A DNA stretch of 49,469 nucleotides from Prochlorococcus sp. AG-363-G03 (GCA_003280265.1 QCFJ01000004.1:1-49469); one strand, 5' to 3'. Positions 1 through 11,534 are shown, numbered from the stretch's first letter. Translations and numbers: made by a program. The notes: a model not told the origin generated them from the sequence alone.

Positions 1-794
1 GGATCTCTTAGGCGAGCATAAACGGTAGATAAAATCCCTCTAACCATTGGTACCAAATGAGGCGTAAATTGTAAATTCACTTCATGACCAGCAAATTGAC
101 TAGCGATCCTCTCTATCTCTGCCGTATGTCTATGCCCAATGACTCCATAGGGCTTAATTGATTCAGAGCATTCAGACAACAAAAGTTGTTCAATTGGATT
201 TCTCCCGCCGCCGGATGTACCAGATTTTGCATCAATAATAATTCCTTCACTTTCTATTAACCCTTGTTTTAAGAATGGAATAAGGACACTAAGAGATGAG
301 GTTGGATAGCAACCTGGACAAGCTATCAATCTAGATTTTGAGATTTCAGTGCTAAATTCTTCTGAAAAGCCATAAACAGCCTCCTCACATAATTCATAAT
401 CATATCTTTGATATTTTGCAGCTTCTTTTGAATATACTTCCTTCCATTTATCTAATGATTTAAATCTATAATCAGCTGATAAATCAACTACTTTAATACC
501 CTTTTCTAATAATAAAGGGGTAAGTTGTGAAGACAATCCATTAGGCAGACTCAATATTGCATAATCTGAATCTTGAGCGATTTCATCTATATTGCTTTTT
601 GTTATGTCTTTATCCACCAAAAGTTTCATAAAAGGATTTATTTCATTCCAGCTTTTACCTGCTGATCGCTCTCCATTTAAAATTGAAATCTCAAAGTTTG
701 GATGCTCATTAATTAACTTAACGAGTTGAAGTCCACCATATCCAGATGCTCCAATAATTGCGATCCTCCCAGTTTTCGATGTGCTAATTGCCAT
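1..794 (-). CDS. argC: N-acetyl-gamma-glutamyl-phosphate reductase (3' end truncated by window edge)
   Basis: Reverse-strand reading MAISTSKTGRIAIIGASGYGGLQLVKLINEHP...LIACPGCYPTSSLSVLIPFL; ASGYGG nucleotide-binding and ACPGCYPT active-site motifs typical of ArgC. Not in ORF track because it runs off the window. Confidence 0.95.
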   Translation of the reverse strand, partial: MAISTSKTGRIAIIGASGYGGLQLVKLINEHPNFEISILNGERSAGKSWNEINPFMKLLVDKDITKSNIDEIAQDSDYAILSLPNGLSSQLTPLLLEKGIKVVDLSADYRFKSLDKWKEVYSKEAAKYQRYDYELCEEAVYGFSEEFSTEISKSRLIACPGCYPTSSLSVLIPFLKQGLIESEGIIIDAKSGTSGGGRNPIEQLLLSECSESIKPYGVIGHRHTAEIERIASQFAGHEVNLQFTPHLVPMVRGILSTVYARLRD

Positions 795-881
795 AACATC
801 AAGGTTATTTCGTAGAATGATGAGATATTCATTTGAGAATAATTAGCCAAGAACAATTTCACCACAAACACGAGGAATAAG

Positions 882-2567
882 TTGAAATCAGAAGATTGCT
901 ATGAAATTGAATTTGATGATATAGCGGATGCTCTTGCTGCTATTAGGAACGGTGAGTGTGTTGTTGTAGTTGATGATGAAAAAAGAGAAAACGAAGGAGA
1001 TTTAATCTGTGCTGCTCAATTTGCTACTCCTCAGCAAATAAATTTTATGGCAACAGAAGCTAGAGGTTTAATATGTCTAGCAATGCAAGGGGAACGATTA
1101 GACCAGTTAGATCTTCCTTTAATGGTAGACAGAAATACCGATTCAAACCAAACAGCCTTCACAGTAAGCATTGATGCAGGTCCTGAATTTGGTGTATCAA
1201 CAGGTATATCGGCTGAAGATAGGGCTAAGACAATTCAAGTTGCTCTGAATAGTCAAACAAGACCAATAGATTTGAGAAGACCAGGACATATTTTTCCATT
1301 AAGAGCAAAAATAGGTGGGGTATTAAAAAGAGCTGGACATACAGAAGCAGCAGTAGATTTATCGTTGTTAGCTGGCCTATCTCCTGCAGGGGTTATTTGT
1401 GAAATCCAAAATCAAGATGGATCAATGGCAAGATTGCCGGAATTAAAAACATATGCGAAGGAACGAAATTTAAAACTGATAAGTATTGCAGATTTAATTC
1501 ATTACAGACTTGAAAATGAGAGGTTTGTATATAGACAAGCAGTTGCTAAGTTGCCAAGCCTATTTGGAGATTTCAAGGCTATAGGTTACAAGAATGAATT
1601 GGATGGATCAGAGCATGTAGCAATAATAAAAGGTGATCCAGAAAATTTAAAAGAGCCAGTATTGGTCCGTATGCATTCGGAGTGTCTAACCGGAGATGCT
1701 TTTGGCTCATTAAGGTGCGATTGCAGACCTCAATTAGAAGCTGCCTTATCAAGAATATCTGAAGAAGGAGAAGGAGTTGTTGTATATCTAAGGCAAGAAG
1801 GCAGAGGAATAGGCTTAGTTAACAAATTAAAAGCCTACAATTTGCAAGATGGGGGATTAGATACTGTTGAAGCTAATGAGAAGTTGGGTTTTCCAGCAGA
1901 TCTACGAAATTATGGGGTAGGTGCACAAATACTGACTGATTTAGGAATAAACAGACTTAAGTTATTAACTAATAATCCAAGAAAAATTGCAGGACTTGGA
2001 GGTTACGGATTACAAGTTGAATCAAGAGTACCTCTAGTGATTTGCCCTGGAGATCATAATGCTGCTTATCTGGAGGTAAAAAGAGAAAAACTTGGCCACT
2101 TATTTGATAATAATCTTAAGGCAAGTTTAAGCAATGAAAGGCAAAATATTGTTATTTATTGGGATGGTAAAGTCGACAATAATGAATTAAAACATTTTGA
2201 AGATAAGGCAAATAAATGGTCAGAAAATCATTTTTTAAATATTTCTATTCAAAACTCACAAAGATTGGTAGCTCTGTGTAAAAACCCATTATTCATTTGG
2301 AATGTACGACATAGAGATATTAAAACTCATCTAGAAGGCAATTTGATAGATAAAAGGTTACTGGAATCACTCCTTAAAGAACTAAGTAATTGGAAAAATA
2401 CAGAAAGAATTGGAATAATTAAAACTGATAATTACGAAAGGCTTATGCACCCTTCTTCAAACTTATTTATTGAAGAGAGAAAAATAATCGAACTCACAAA
2501 TTTTGAAAATTCCCCATTATTTGATTGGGACTTAAAAGATAAAACAAGTACAATTGAATGGAATTAA
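882..2567 (+). CDS. ribBA: Bifunctional 3,4-dihydroxy-2-butanone-4-phosphate synthase / GTP cyclohydrolase II, with a C-terminal extension; TTG start
   Basis: [11 protein letters not shown] (RibB) and [21 protein letters not shown] / RQEGRGIGL (RibA) motifs. Confidence 0.96.
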   Translation: MKSEDCYEIEFDDIADALAAIRNGECVVVVDDEKRENEGDLICAAQFATPQQINFMATEARGLICLAMQGERLDQLDLPLMVDRNTDSNQTAFTVSIDAGPEFGVSTGISAEDRAKTIQVALNSQTRPIDLRRPGHIFPLRAKIGGVLKRAGHTEAAVDLSLLAGLSPAGVICEIQNQDGSMARLPELKTYAKERNLKLISIADLIHYRLENERFVYRQAVAKLPSLFGDFKAIGYKNELDGSEHVAIIKGDPENLKEPVLVRMHSECLTGDAFGSLRCDCRPQLEAALSRISEEGEGVVVYLRQEGRGIGLVNKLKAYNLQDGGLDTVEANEKLGFPADLRNYGVGAQILTDLGINRLKLLTNNPRKIAGLGGYGLQVESRVPLVICPGDHNAAYLEVKREKLGHLFDNNLKASLSNERQNIVIYWDGKVDNNELKHFEDKANKWSENHFLNISIQNSQRLVALCKNPLFIWNVRHRDIKTHLEGNLIDKRLLESLLKELSNWKNTERIGIIKTDNYERLMHPSSNLFIEERKIIELTNFENSPLFDWDLKDKTSTIEWN

Positions 2568-2594
2568 ATATACGAATTAAATTAATTAATACTT

Positions 2595-3035
2595 TTATTT
2601 TATTATACTTACGCTATTAATCTTTGTACCATTAGTTATAGATAGAAGAATTTTCATGTCATCTGTTTTACCAAAAACTGTATGAACTCCATCCAAGTGA
2701 GGCTGGGGAGCATGAACTAAAAAGAATTGACTACCTCCAGTATTTTTTCCTGCATGGGCCATAGAAAGAGATCCAGCCACGTGTTTGTTAGAATTAATTT
2801 CGCAATTAATGGAATAGCCAGGGCCTCCTGTACCAGGCATGCCTTTTGATCCTTCTCTTGTATTTGGACATCCGCCTTGAGCCATAAAGCCATTAATTAC
2901 CCTGTGAAAAGAAAGGCCATCATAAAAACCTTCTTTTACTAGCTTCAAAAAATTCTGTACGGTTTTTGGCGCATCATTATCAAATAGGTCAATAGTCAAT
3001 TGGCCTTTATCTGTGTTCATCAATACTTTGGACAT
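2595..3035 (-). CDS. Cyclophilin-type peptidyl-prolyl cis-trans isomerase
   Basis: [25 protein letters not shown] motifs. Confidence 0.95.
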   Translation of the reverse strand: MSKVLMNTDKGQLTIDLFDNDAPKTVQNFLKLVKEGFYDGLSFHRVINGFMAQGGCPNTREGSKGMPGTGGPGYSINCEINSNKHVAGSLSMAHAGKNTGGSQFFLVHAPQPHLDGVHTVFGKTDDMKILLSITNGTKINSVSIIK

Positions 3036-3125
3036 GGTTCAAATTAATTTTTTTTATATTAACTGCTTTTAAAATTAAATGCAGAATGATTATTCTGTAT
3101 GTCTAAATTTAAAGTTAAAAATAAT

Positions 3126-4058
3126 TCAATCACAACAAACTTTACTTAATGCTGTTCTTAAGTTACCTTGAGAATCATCAAGTATTTTCTTTGCATTAAT
3201 AATATCAAGACCAGACAAAGCAATTAATAAAGATAGTTTTACTGATCCATTTGTTTTGTTTAATAATTCAAGACCTTCTTCCTTATCAACTGAGCCAATA
3301 TCTAATAGAATTCCAAGTGCTCTCTCTAATAACTTATCGTTCGTTACTGATAAATCAATCATCCTATTGCCATAAACCTTACCTAATTGAATCATCACAG
3401 ATGTAGAAATAATGTTAAGAGCCATCTTTGTTGCAGTTCCTGCTTTTAATCTTGTTGAGCCTGCAAGAATCTCTGGTCCAGTAATCAGTCTTATATCAAT
3501 ATCAGTTGATATTGTTGAATCACGGAAGGGAACAGATGAAATAGAAATTGATAGTGCATTTATGCTTTTAGAATAATTTAATGCGGCAAGAACATAAGGA
3601 GTACGTCCACTTGCAGTTATTCCAATTAAAACATCTTTATTAGAAAACTTTTTATCTTTAAGATCAAAAATAGCAGGCAGAGATAAATCTTCTAGAGATT
3701 CAGAACTTCTTGTTAGTGAGGGTTCACCCCCAGCAATTAATCCTTGAATAAGATCTGGATCAGTACAAAAAGTCGGAGGACATTCAGATGCATCGAGAAC
3801 CCCCAATCTTCCGGATGTACCAGTGCCTATATAAAATAATCTTCCATTTGATTTTAATCTTAAAGTAATTTCATCAATAGCTTTAACTATCTCTGGAATA
3901 GCTTTCTCAACTGCCTTTTGGGGCTCCTTATCAGCGGCAGAAAAAATATTGACTATTTCATAGGTCGATTTAGTATCTAAATCTAATGAAGATAAATTAA
4001 TCTGCTCAGTTAATATTCTATAATTATTATTATTTAACTTGTTATTTAAATTTTTCAT
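3126..4058 (-). CDS. murQ: N-acetylmuramic acid 6-phosphate etherase
   Basis: SIS-domain protein, LFYIGTGTSGRLGVLDASECPPTF and TRLKAGTATKMALN motifs typical of MurQ. Confidence 0.93.
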   Translation of the reverse strand: MKNLNNKLNNNNYRILTEQINLSSLDLDTKSTYEIVNIFSAADKEPQKAVEKAIPEIVKAIDEITLRLKSNGRLFYIGTGTSGRLGVLDASECPPTFCTDPDLIQGLIAGGEPSLTRSSESLEDLSLPAIFDLKDKKFSNKDVLIGITASGRTPYVLAALNYSKSINALSISISSVPFRDSTISTDIDIRLITGPEILAGSTRLKAGTATKMALNIISTSVMIQLGKVYGNRMIDLSVTNDKLLERALGILLDIGSVDKEEGLELLNKTNGSVKLSLLIALSGLDIINAKKILDDSQGNLRTALSKVCCD

Positions 4059-4447
4059 AAGAGATTTTCTAATCTTTTTTTTATCTCTTCGAGTTGGTAA
4101 TTAGTGGATAACTTATCATCTGTTTTATCCTGATCCTTCCAATTTCCTACTTCTAAATTTGAAAGAGGCGGAGAAATCATTAAGCGTTCCTCATCGTTAC
4201 TTGGAATAAAACCTTTTTCGACATAACGAGCTTCATAACCTGCTTCAACACAAAAAGCTTCAATATCGTTCTTCGTCAAAAGCTCAACGGATGGTGTAGG
4301 AAAATCCTGAGCTTCTAAAAGCCCGCAATATCTCTCAGCATCGTCCTTATCTTCGAACATAAGGATTACCGTTTTGCCTTTAAGCTCAAGGGAATGTATG
4401 CCCTCATTTTCAGTCCCCGCATCATATAAAAGGACATTAACTAACAT
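4055..4447 (-). CDS. DUF3110-family cyanobacterial conserved protein
   Basis: MLVNVLLYDAGTENEGIHSLEL...VVLMFEDKDDAERYCGLLEAQDFP-type sequence resembles DUF3110; overlaps murQ start by 4 nt. Confidence 0.7.
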   Translation of the reverse strand: MLVNVLLYDAGTENEGIHSLELKGKTVILMFEDKDDAERYCGLLEAQDFPTPSVELLTKNDIEAFCVEAGYEARYVEKGFIPSNDEERLMISPPLSNLEVGNWKDQDKTDDKLSTNYQLEEIKKRLENLL

Positions 4448-4503
4448 AGGAATTAATCAATCAAATACATTATAAATAGATAAAATAAATACACAATATG
4501 CTT

Positions 4504-5430
4504 CTAATAAGACTCTAGTGATATTTCATTTAGACGTTGATACAATGCAAGCTCAGAATCACTTAAATTATCTGGTAATACAATAATTATTTCAACAATT
4601 TGATCTCCTCGATATTCTTCATACTTCAATCCACGACCTCTAAGTCTTAACAACCTTCCTGTGGAAGAATTAGGGGGAACTTGTAAGGTTACCGATCCAT
4701 TTAAAGTTGGTATATCAACTGCACAACCCAACAAAGCATCATGTGGGAATAATTCAAGACGATACATAACTCTTAATCCATCAATTCTTAACCCATCATC
4801 GGTTTCAACCTTTAATTGTACAAAATGATCTCTGCAACCAATTGCAGCACCTTCTATTCTTAACCTCCAACCATCTCCAGCAAAAGGAGGCGTTAAGACT
4901 TCTACAAGAGTCCCGTCTTGTAACTGAATTTCAACTTTTGAACCATAAAGAGCTTGATCTGGCGTGATTTCTACAACTGATTCTTGGTCTTCATAAATTA
5001 ATGTTGGTGGTGGTGAAGGATAACTTGTAGTAGGAATATATTCATTAAAATTAGATTCTTCATAGTCTTCGTATTCATCCTCAGGAAGGTCGGGGTATGG
5101 ATCATTAATATCATCTTTATCGTTTTTAAAATTTGTTTTTATACCCAACACAACATCTAAATATTCCTCATAAGATGGAAATCTATTTTCAAATATATCT
5201 TGACTTTTATTATGTGATTTCTCCCATTTTTTTCTCTTTTTTGGATCACTTAAAATTGCATAGGCTTCATTAATTAATTTGAATCTTTCTTCAGCATTGG
5301 TATCATTTTTATTTAAATCAGGGTGCCATTTTCTAGCCTCCTTCCTAAAGGCTAATTTAAGTTCAGTAGAATCACATTCAGGTGAGACACCTAGTAAAGA
5401 CCAATAGTTAGGATCAACGGTAGTAGTCAT
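4504..5430 (-). CDS. DnaJ-type co-chaperone (J domain plus C-terminal substrate-binding domain, no zinc-finger repeats)
   Basis: [32 protein letters not shown] with HPD motif; DnaJ C-terminal region. Confidence 0.92.
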   Translation of the reverse strand: MTTTVDPNYWSLLGVSPECDSTELKLAFRKEARKWHPDLNKNDTNAEERFKLINEAYAILSDPKKRKKWEKSHNKSQDIFENRFPSYEEYLDVVLGIKTNFKNDKDDINDPYPDLPEDEYEDYEESNFNEYIPTTSYPSPPPTLIYEDQESVVEITPDQALYGSKVEIQLQDGTLVEVLTPPFAGDGWRLRIEGAAIGCRDHFVQLKVETDDGLRIDGLRVMYRLELFPHDALLGCAVDIPTLNGSVTLQVPPNSSTGRLLRLRGRGLKYEEYRGDQIVEIIIVLPDNLSDSELALYQRLNEISLESY

Positions 5431-7414
5431 TATCCCAAGGATCTATATCCCTTCTTCCATAATTATTTTCACCACTTCTATTTTGACCTCTTTGAGAATA
5501 ATCCCAAGGATCATCATCCCAGTAATCATCAGAAAATAATTCATCCTTTAAAGATCCAAAAGTATTTTTAATCCCTTGTATTGGATTAGATTCTGTTTTT
5601 CTTTCCGCTGATAAGCGACGATTCAAACCAAATAATGCCTCTTGCAGAGTACCAACGGCGTATTCAAGTTCTTGTAAATCATCATCTTCTAGCAAATCCT
5701 CAACGTCCCTCATCGCAACTTCAACTGATCTTTGTTGTCTTTCTGCACCATAAGGTCCTAATTCAAGAGAAGCATCTCTTAATCGTCTTTCAGCTTGGGC
5801 AACAAGTGTTAAAGCATTATTCTTTTGATCAATAGAGGCACGCTTCTTTCTATCCTCAGATGCTTTTATTTTTGACTCTTCAATCAATTTATTAACTTCA
5901 TTTTGATTCAGGTTTGAACCACCAGTAACACTTACGGATTGTTTCCTTCCAGTAGTTCTATCCGTTGCACTTACTTCTAATAAACCATTGGCATCGATAT
6001 CAAAAGCCACCTGAACTTGAGGCACTCCTCTAGGGGCTGGAGGTATACCAGATAATCTGAATTTACCCAATGATTTGTTATCTGAGGCCATTTGTCTCTC
6101 TCCTTGCCATATATGAATTTCTACTGATGATTGGTTGGAGGCCGATGTACTAAAAACATCGGATTGCCTAACTGGTATTGAGGTATTACGAGGAATTAAA
6201 ACTTTCATTAAACCTCCGACGGTTTCAAGCCCTAATGAAAGAGGAGTTACATCATTTAATAGAAGGTCTCTTAACTCTCCTGAAAGGATCCCGCCTTGTA
6301 TTGCAGCACCAATAGCTACTACTTCATCAGGGTTGACAGATTGACAAGGTGGATTTGGTACCAATGTCTTTACTAATTGCTTTACCATTGGCATACGAGT
6401 GCTGCCTCCTACAAGCACTACTTCATCAATTTCCTCTGGGTTCCATCCTGAATCATCAATAACAGAATTAACAGGATCAAACAATCTATCTAAAAGATCA
6501 CTGCAAAGACTCTCGTAAATTTTTCTAGTAAGAGTCTTCTCTATGTGTAACGGACCGTCTTTGCCTGTAGAAATAAAAGGTAGTGATATTGGCGTTGTTT
6601 GTACACCAGAAAGTTCTTGTTTAGCTTTTTCAGCTGCTTCAGTTAGTCTTTGTAAAGATTGCCTATCTCTTCTTAGATCAATTTTATTTTTTTCTAAAAA
6701 ATCTTCAGCTAGCCAATCAACAATTCTTTGATCAAAATCATTACCACCTAATTGGGTATCGCCTGAAGTTGCCTTTACGTCAAAAACACCATTTGAAATT
6801 GACATTAAAGAGACATCAAATGTTCCACCGCCTAAATCAAAAACCAATACTTTTCGAGAAGAACTCTTGTCAAATCCATAAGCAAGAGCAGCTGAGGTTG
6901 GCTCATTCAGAATCCTTTCAACGGATATACCAGCCAATATTGCAGCATCTCGAGTTGCTTGTCTTTGTGAATCGTTGAAATAGGCGGGAACAGTGATAAC
7001 AGCAGAATCAACATTTTCACCTAAATAGGTTTCTGCGTCATCTATTAACTTCCTAATAATTTTGCCAATCAATTCTTCTGGGGCATATTCTCTTTTTGTC
7101 ACTGGAGAGGTAATTCGAACATTACCCTGATCATTTGAGCGAACACTATAAGGAACAGAGAGACTTGTGTCTTCAAGCTCATCCCATGCTCTACCAACAA
7201 ATCTTTTTAAATTTGAGAAAGTATTTTTTGGATTAAGAACTAATTGTCTTCTGGCTAGTTGACCCACCAATAATTCAGATTCCTTCGTAAAGCCAACAAC
7301 TGATGGAGTAGTTCTGGCACCTTCAGCATTAGAAATTACTACTGGCCTACCAGCCTCTAACACCGCTACGACGGAATTAGTAGTTCCCAAGTCAATGCCA
7401 ACGATTCTCCCCAT
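5414..7414 (-). CDS. dnaK: Hsp70/DnaK molecular chaperone paralog
   Basis: [36 protein letters not shown] motifs; acidic/aromatic C-terminal tail. Paralog number not assigned. Confidence 0.96.
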   Translation of the reverse strand: MGRIVGIDLGTTNSVVAVLEAGRPVVISNAEGARTTPSVVGFTKESELLVGQLARRQLVLNPKNTFSNLKRFVGRAWDELEDTSLSVPYSVRSNDQGNVRITSPVTKREYAPEELIGKIIRKLIDDAETYLGENVDSAVITVPAYFNDSQRQATRDAAILAGISVERILNEPTSAALAYGFDKSSSRKVLVFDLGGGTFDVSLMSISNGVFDVKATSGDTQLGGNDFDQRIVDWLAEDFLEKNKIDLRRDRQSLQRLTEAAEKAKQELSGVQTTPISLPFISTGKDGPLHIEKTLTRKIYESLCSDLLDRLFDPVNSVIDDSGWNPEEIDEVVLVGGSTRMPMVKQLVKTLVPNPPCQSVNPDEVVAIGAAIQGGILSGELRDLLLNDVTPLSLGLETVGGLMKVLIPRNTSIPVRQSDVFSTSASNQSSVEIHIWQGERQMASDNKSLGKFRLSGIPPAPRGVPQVQVAFDIDANGLLEVSATDRTTGRKQSVSVTGGSNLNQNEVNKLIEESKIKASEDRKKRASIDQKNNALTLVAQAERRLRDASLELGPYGAERQQRSVEVAMRDVEDLLEDDDLQELEYAVGTLQEALFGLNRRLSAERKTESNPIQGIKNTFGSLKDELFSDDYWDDDPWDYSQRGQNRSGENNYGRRDIDPWDNDYYR

Positions 7415-7486
7415 GGCAATACTTATTTAAGCCCCACAGTAAATAGTATTCAAGGGTATTCAATACTTATTATGTACCCTTCAACA

Positions 7487-7517
7487 CTTAAAGCCAATCT
7501 TTAACCCCCTGTTAATG
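7487..7517 (+). promoter_or_regulatory. Candidate Pho box upstream of pstC
   Basis: CTTAAAGC-N4-CTTTAACC-N3-TGTTAATG; TTAA cores spaced 13 and 11 bp, as in tandem PhoB-type half sites; directly upstream of a phosphate transport operon. Confidence 0.5.
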
Positions 7518-7552
7518 AAAAATTTGAAATTAGCTATAGATTCATAATGTAA

Positions 7553-8518
7553 ATGCTTTTGCAAGTGGACAAAGCTACTACATCAAAATTTTTGCTAAGA
7601 AGAAGGACAACTTCAGAAAAGTTGGTAGATATAAGCTTTAAAAATTTTGTTGTTACTATGGCTTCAATGGTAGCAATCATACTTTTTTCGATATTTGCAG
7701 TTGTCTACTATGAATCAACCGAGTCAATTTCTAGATATGGATTGAGGTTTCTTTTTAGCTCTGCATGGAATCCTGTTACAGATGAGTATGGAGCATTCAC
7801 TGCTATATATGGAACCCTTTTTACATCAATAGCTTCATTATTAATTGCTATTCCATTAGGCGTTGGCACCGCAATATTTATAACTGAAAATATAATCCCT
7901 AAATATATAAGAGATTTGATCGGAATAATGGTTGAGCTATTAGCCGCCATTCCGTCAGTAGTTTTAGGACTCTGGGCAGTATTCATTATGGAACCATTTA
8001 TAAGACCATTTTTGAACATGGTCCATGAAATATTTGGTTTCATACCTTTTTTTGGAACTGAGCCTCTAGGGGCTGGAATGATGCCAGCAATATTAATTTT
8101 AGTTGTAATGATCTTACCTATAATTACATCAATTTCTAAAGACTCATTAAATCAAGTTCCATCAAACCTTAGACAAGCTGCCTATGGAATTGGAGCAACA
8201 AGATGGACAACAATTTTTAAAGTAATTATTCCAGCAGCAATTTCTGGAATAACTGGAGGTGTTTTACTAGCTCTCGGTAGAGCCATGGGTGAGACAATGG
8301 CAGTAACTATGATTATTGGAAATTCAAATAACTTTAGCTGGTCAATCTTTGCTCCTTCATATACTATTTCATCAATGTTAGCCAATCAATTTGGGGAGGC
8401 AGATGGCAGCCAGGTCTCTTCTCTAATGTATGCAGCATTAATCCTTATGATTTTAACATTAATGGTTAATGTATTTGCTCAATGGATCGTTAAAAAACTG
8501 AGCTTAAAATATCAATAA
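7553..8518 (+). CDS. pstC: Phosphate ABC transporter permease PstC
   Basis: Membrane permease with LRQAAYGIGATRW...GRAMGETMAVTM motif; followed by pstA and pstB. Confidence 0.95.
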   Translation: MLLQVDKATTSKFLLRRRTTSEKLVDISFKNFVVTMASMVAIILFSIFAVVYYESTESISRYGLRFLFSSAWNPVTDEYGAFTAIYGTLFTSIASLLIAIPLGVGTAIFITENIIPKYIRDLIGIMVELLAAIPSVVLGLWAVFIMEPFIRPFLNMVHEIFGFIPFFGTEPLGAGMMPAILILVVMILPIITSISKDSLNQVPSNLRQAAYGIGATRWTTIFKVIIPAAISGITGGVLLALGRAMGETMAVTMIIGNSNNFSWSIFAPSYTISSMLANQFGEADGSQVSSLMYAALILMILTLMVNVFAQWIVKKLSLKYQ

Positions 8519-9433
8519 ATGGATTACAATTCAAAAAAAGCTCTAACTTATAATCCCTCTCTAACTAGGAATATTGGGAACAAAGCCTTAACAATTATAT
8601 CTGCTCTTTTTGCAATCATTTCTGTACTTCCTTTAATATTAGTTATAAGCTATGTATTAATCAAAGGGGGCAGCTATATAAATTTTGAGACATTAATACT
8701 CGAACCCGAACCTCCCGGCGATGATCTTCTTTCTGCAGGAGGAATAGGACCTGCAATAACTGGAACTTTTATAATGACATTTATTGCTTCAATAATATCC
8801 ATACCTGTTGGAGTAGGAGGTGGAATATATCTTGCTGAGTATTCTAAGTCTGGAAGATTTGCAAAATTTGTTAGATTTGGATCAAATGTACTTGCTGGAG
8901 TTCCATCAATAATTGCTGGTGTATTTATATACGCAATAATTGTGTCTACAAAAATACTATTTGGTTCAATGTTTAGTGGGATCGCAGGTGGTATTTCATT
9001 GTCAATTTTAATGTTACCAACAATAATTAAAACAACTGATGAAGCATTAAAGTTAGTTCCAGATAATTTAAGAAAGGCTGCCTTAGGAATTGGTGCATCT
9101 AAATTCACGATGATATGTAATGTTACATTACCAGCCGCATTTAGTTCTATATCTACGGGTATTATTTTAGGACTAGCTAGAGCTGCAGGTGAGACGGCTC
9201 CATTAATATTTACAGCATTATTTTCTAGATATTACATAACAAGTTTTGATGATCTTTTTTATGAAATGGGATCATTATCAGTGCTAATTTATAATTTTGC
9301 ACTTGAACCATATGAATCACAAAATCAACTAGCTTGGGCAGCATCTTTTATATTAGTTGTCATACTCTTAAGTCTAAATATTCTTTCAAGGTGGATCAAT
9401 AGACTTGATGCTTTTTCTAAAAATAAAGTATAA
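8519..9433 (+). CDS. pstA: Phosphate ABC transporter permease PstA
   Basis: [16 protein letters not shown]...[14 protein letters not shown] motif. Confidence 0.95.
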   Translation: MDYNSKKALTYNPSLTRNIGNKALTIISALFAIISVLPLILVISYVLIKGGSYINFETLILEPEPPGDDLLSAGGIGPAITGTFIMTFIASIISIPVGVGGGIYLAEYSKSGRFAKFVRFGSNVLAGVPSIIAGVFIYAIIVSTKILFGSMFSGIAGGISLSILMLPTIIKTTDEALKLVPDNLRKAALGIGASKFTMICNVTLPAAFSSISTGIILGLARAAGETAPLIFTALFSRYYITSFDDLFYEMGSLSVLIYNFALEPYESQNQLAWAASFILVVILLSLNILSRWINRLDAFSKNKV

Positions 9434-9455
9434 TTATAAACATATAAATAATAAA

Positions 9456-10283
9456 ATGATTAACAAAATAAGCCACAATAAAAAAAATTTTAAAAACGAC
9501 TCTTCTATTTCTGTTTCCTTAGATAATGTTTCGATAAAATATGGAAATTCTGTAGCCGTTAAAAATGTCTTTTGTGATATAAAAAAAAATCAAGTTACAT
9601 CTTTTATAGGGCCATCAGGCTGTGGAAAATCAACCGTTATTAGAGCAATAAATCGTATGAATGATTTAATTGAAGGTTGTGAGTTATCAGGTAGTGTGAT
9701 TTTTGAAGGTACAGACATATATGCAAAAGATATAGATCCAGTAGAAGTCAGAAGAAGAATTGGAATGGTATTTCAGCAACCTAATCCTTTTCCAAAAAGC
9801 ATTTACGAAAATATTGCATTCGGAGCGAGAGTAAATGGTTTCACAGGTAACATGGATCAATTAGTGGAAGAATCTCTTATCAAGGCAGCCGTCTGGGATG
9901 AATGCAAGGATAAATTAAACGAAAGTGGTTATTCATTATCAGGAGGACAACAACAAAGATTATGTATCGCAAGGACAATAGCAATCGAACCTGACGTGAT
10001 TTTAATGGACGAACCTTGTTCAGCACTTGATCCGTTATCTACATTAAAAGTTGAAGAAACAATACATGAATTGAAAAGGAATTTTACAATCATTATTGTT
10101 ACTCACAATATGCAACAAGCTAATAGAGTGAGCGATTATACAGCCTTTTTTAATACAGAAAAAGATGGGAAAGATCCCGGAGGGAAAGTTGGATTCTTAG
10201 TAGAGTTTAGTAAAACAAAAAATATGTTCAATTCACCAAAGCAAAAATCAACTCAAGATTACATATCTGGAAAATTTGGATAA
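9456..10283 (+). CDS. pstB: Phosphate ABC transporter ATP-binding protein PstB (start ATG at 9456 preferred over 9405)
   Basis: Walker [39 protein letters not shown]; PstB-type [24 protein letters not shown]. Confidence 0.96.
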   Translation: MINKISHNKKNFKNDSSISVSLDNVSIKYGNSVAVKNVFCDIKKNQVTSFIGPSGCGKSTVIRAINRMNDLIEGCELSGSVIFEGTDIYAKDIDPVEVRRRIGMVFQQPNPFPKSIYENIAFGARVNGFTGNMDQLVEESLIKAAVWDECKDKLNESGYSLSGGQQQRLCIARTIAIEPDVILMDEPCSALDPLSTLKVEETIHELKRNFTIIIVTHNMQQANRVSDYTAFFNTEKDGKDPGGKVGFLVEFSKTKNMFNSPKQKSTQDYISGKFG

Positions 10284-10324
10284 TCACAAAAGATTTAAAT
10301 GTAAAAGCAACATAAGTAAGGCAC

Positions 10325-10410
10325 GGAGAGAGAGGGATTCGAACCCTCGATAGGGTTGCCCCTATACAGCATTTCCAGTGCTGCGCCTTCAACCACTCGG
10401 CCACCTCTCC
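10325..10410 (-). tRNA. tRNA-Ser (anticodon GGA)
   Basis: Reverse complement GGAGAGGTGGCCGAGTGGTTGAAGGCGCAGCACTGGAAATGCTG...GGTTCGAATCCCTCTCTCTCC; acceptor GGAGAG/CTCTCC, long variable arm, anticodon loop CTGGAAA. Confidence 0.96.
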
Positions 10411-10452
10411 TTAAACTCAGCAATGAAATCCTTCTTCGATTGCTGAGTTTAA
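10411..10452. repeat. Perfect 14-bp inverted repeat abutting the 5' end of tRNA-Ser
   Basis: TTAAACTCAGCAAT - gaaatccttcttcg - ATTGCTGAGTTTAA. Confidence 0.85.
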
Positions 10453-10495
10453 ATATATACCAAAAGAGAGCTGTTGTTAAAAATTTAAATGTTGG

Positions 10496-10525
10496 ATTTA
10501 TTATTTAAATTTTTAAATAATAAAT
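10496..10525. repeat. AT-only perfect 14-bp inverted repeat, 2-nt loop
   Basis: ATTTATTATTTAAA tt TTTAAATAATAAAT. Confidence 0.7.
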
Positions 10526-10625
10526 AGGATCAAGAAATCAGTAATTGATTAATGAAAATAAATTGATTTAAAGATAATTAGATTCTTCTAAAAGTTGAGG
10601 ATTATTATAAAATAAAACAAATGTT

Positions 10626-11492
10626 ATGGTTATACCTACATGTAAAAGCGCAACCTTAGAGGCAGGGCTAACAAAAACTGAAATTAACATATTTTTAGAA
10701 ATTGCCAAACAGGCCGCCAAAAAAGGCGGTGCGTCGCTCATGAATAATTATGGCAAAATTAAAACGATAAAATGTAAGGGAACCACTGGAGATCTTGTTA
10801 CTAATGCAGATTTAGAATGTGAGAAGATAATAATAGATTATTTAGAAAAAGAGACTCCCAACATTTCTATTCTTGCCGAAGAAAGTGGATATAAGTTAAA
10901 AAACGGAGAATTAAAATGGTGTATAGACCCTCTTGATGGAACAACTAACTTTGCACATGGATATCCGTTCTTCGCAACTTCAATAGGTTTAATTTGGAAT
11001 AGCAATCCAATACTGGGAGCAATATCGATACCTTGTTTAAATGAAATTTATTATGCCTCTCCAGAGCATGGATCATTTTGTAATGGCGAGCAGATAAATG
11101 TAACGGACACAATTTCCTTATCTGATTCTCTCTTAGTTACTGGTTTCGCGTATGACAGGCGAGAAGTATTGGATAATAATTATTCCGAATTTTGTTGGCT
11201 AACACATCGAACTCATGGCGTCAGAAGAGGAGGAGCAGCCGCGGTAGATCTAGCATTCGTAGCCTCAGGCAAAGTGGATGGTTTTTGGGAACGCGGGCTT
11301 GCGAAGTGGGATATGGCAGCAGGGGTACCACTAGTTGAAATGGCAGGTGGAATAGTTTCCAATTATCCCACCGGAGATTTTGATCTTAATACCGGAAGAA
11401 TTCTTGCTTGTAATCCAGATATACAAAATGAGCTCATAAAAGAACTTGAAAAAATTAGACCGTTAACACCCAACTCTTATGGTGGAAAATAG
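10626..11492 (+). CDS. Inositol monophosphatase family protein
   Basis: WCIDPLDGTTNFAHGYPFFATSIGL and WDMAAGVPLVEMAGG motifs; the ORF start at 10626 may be upstream of the true one. Confidence 0.93.
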   Translation: MVIPTCKSATLEAGLTKTEINIFLEIAKQAAKKGGASLMNNYGKIKTIKCKGTTGDLVTNADLECEKIIIDYLEKETPNISILAEESGYKLKNGELKWCIDPLDGTTNFAHGYPFFATSIGLIWNSNPILGAISIPCLNEIYYASPEHGSFCNGEQINVTDTISLSDSLLVTGFAYDRREVLDNNYSEFCWLTHRTHGVRRGGAAAVDLAFVASGKVDGFWERGLAKWDMAAGVPLVEMAGGIVSNYPTGDFDLNTGRILACNPDIQNELIKELEKIRPLTPNSYGGK

Positions 11493-11534
11493 TCCTAATT
11501 TATGTGATCCTTAAGTAATAAAAAGATTCAAATA

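Noticed and set aside
5635-6978. Several plus-strand ORFs (60-69 aa) antisense to dnaK
   Set aside because: They lie fully inside a strongly conserved dnaK reading frame and have no recognisable features; shadow ORFs.
7708-9108. Minus-strand ORFs antisense to pstC and pstA (111, 67, 144 aa)
   Set aside because: Antisense to clear permease genes; composition is the mirror of hydrophobic codons, not an independent protein.
10325-10625. tRNA-Ser as the edge of an integrated mobile island
   Set aside because: Both sides are core genes (pstCAB, inositol monophosphatase, hisZ) and no integrase or tRNA 3' duplicate was seen.
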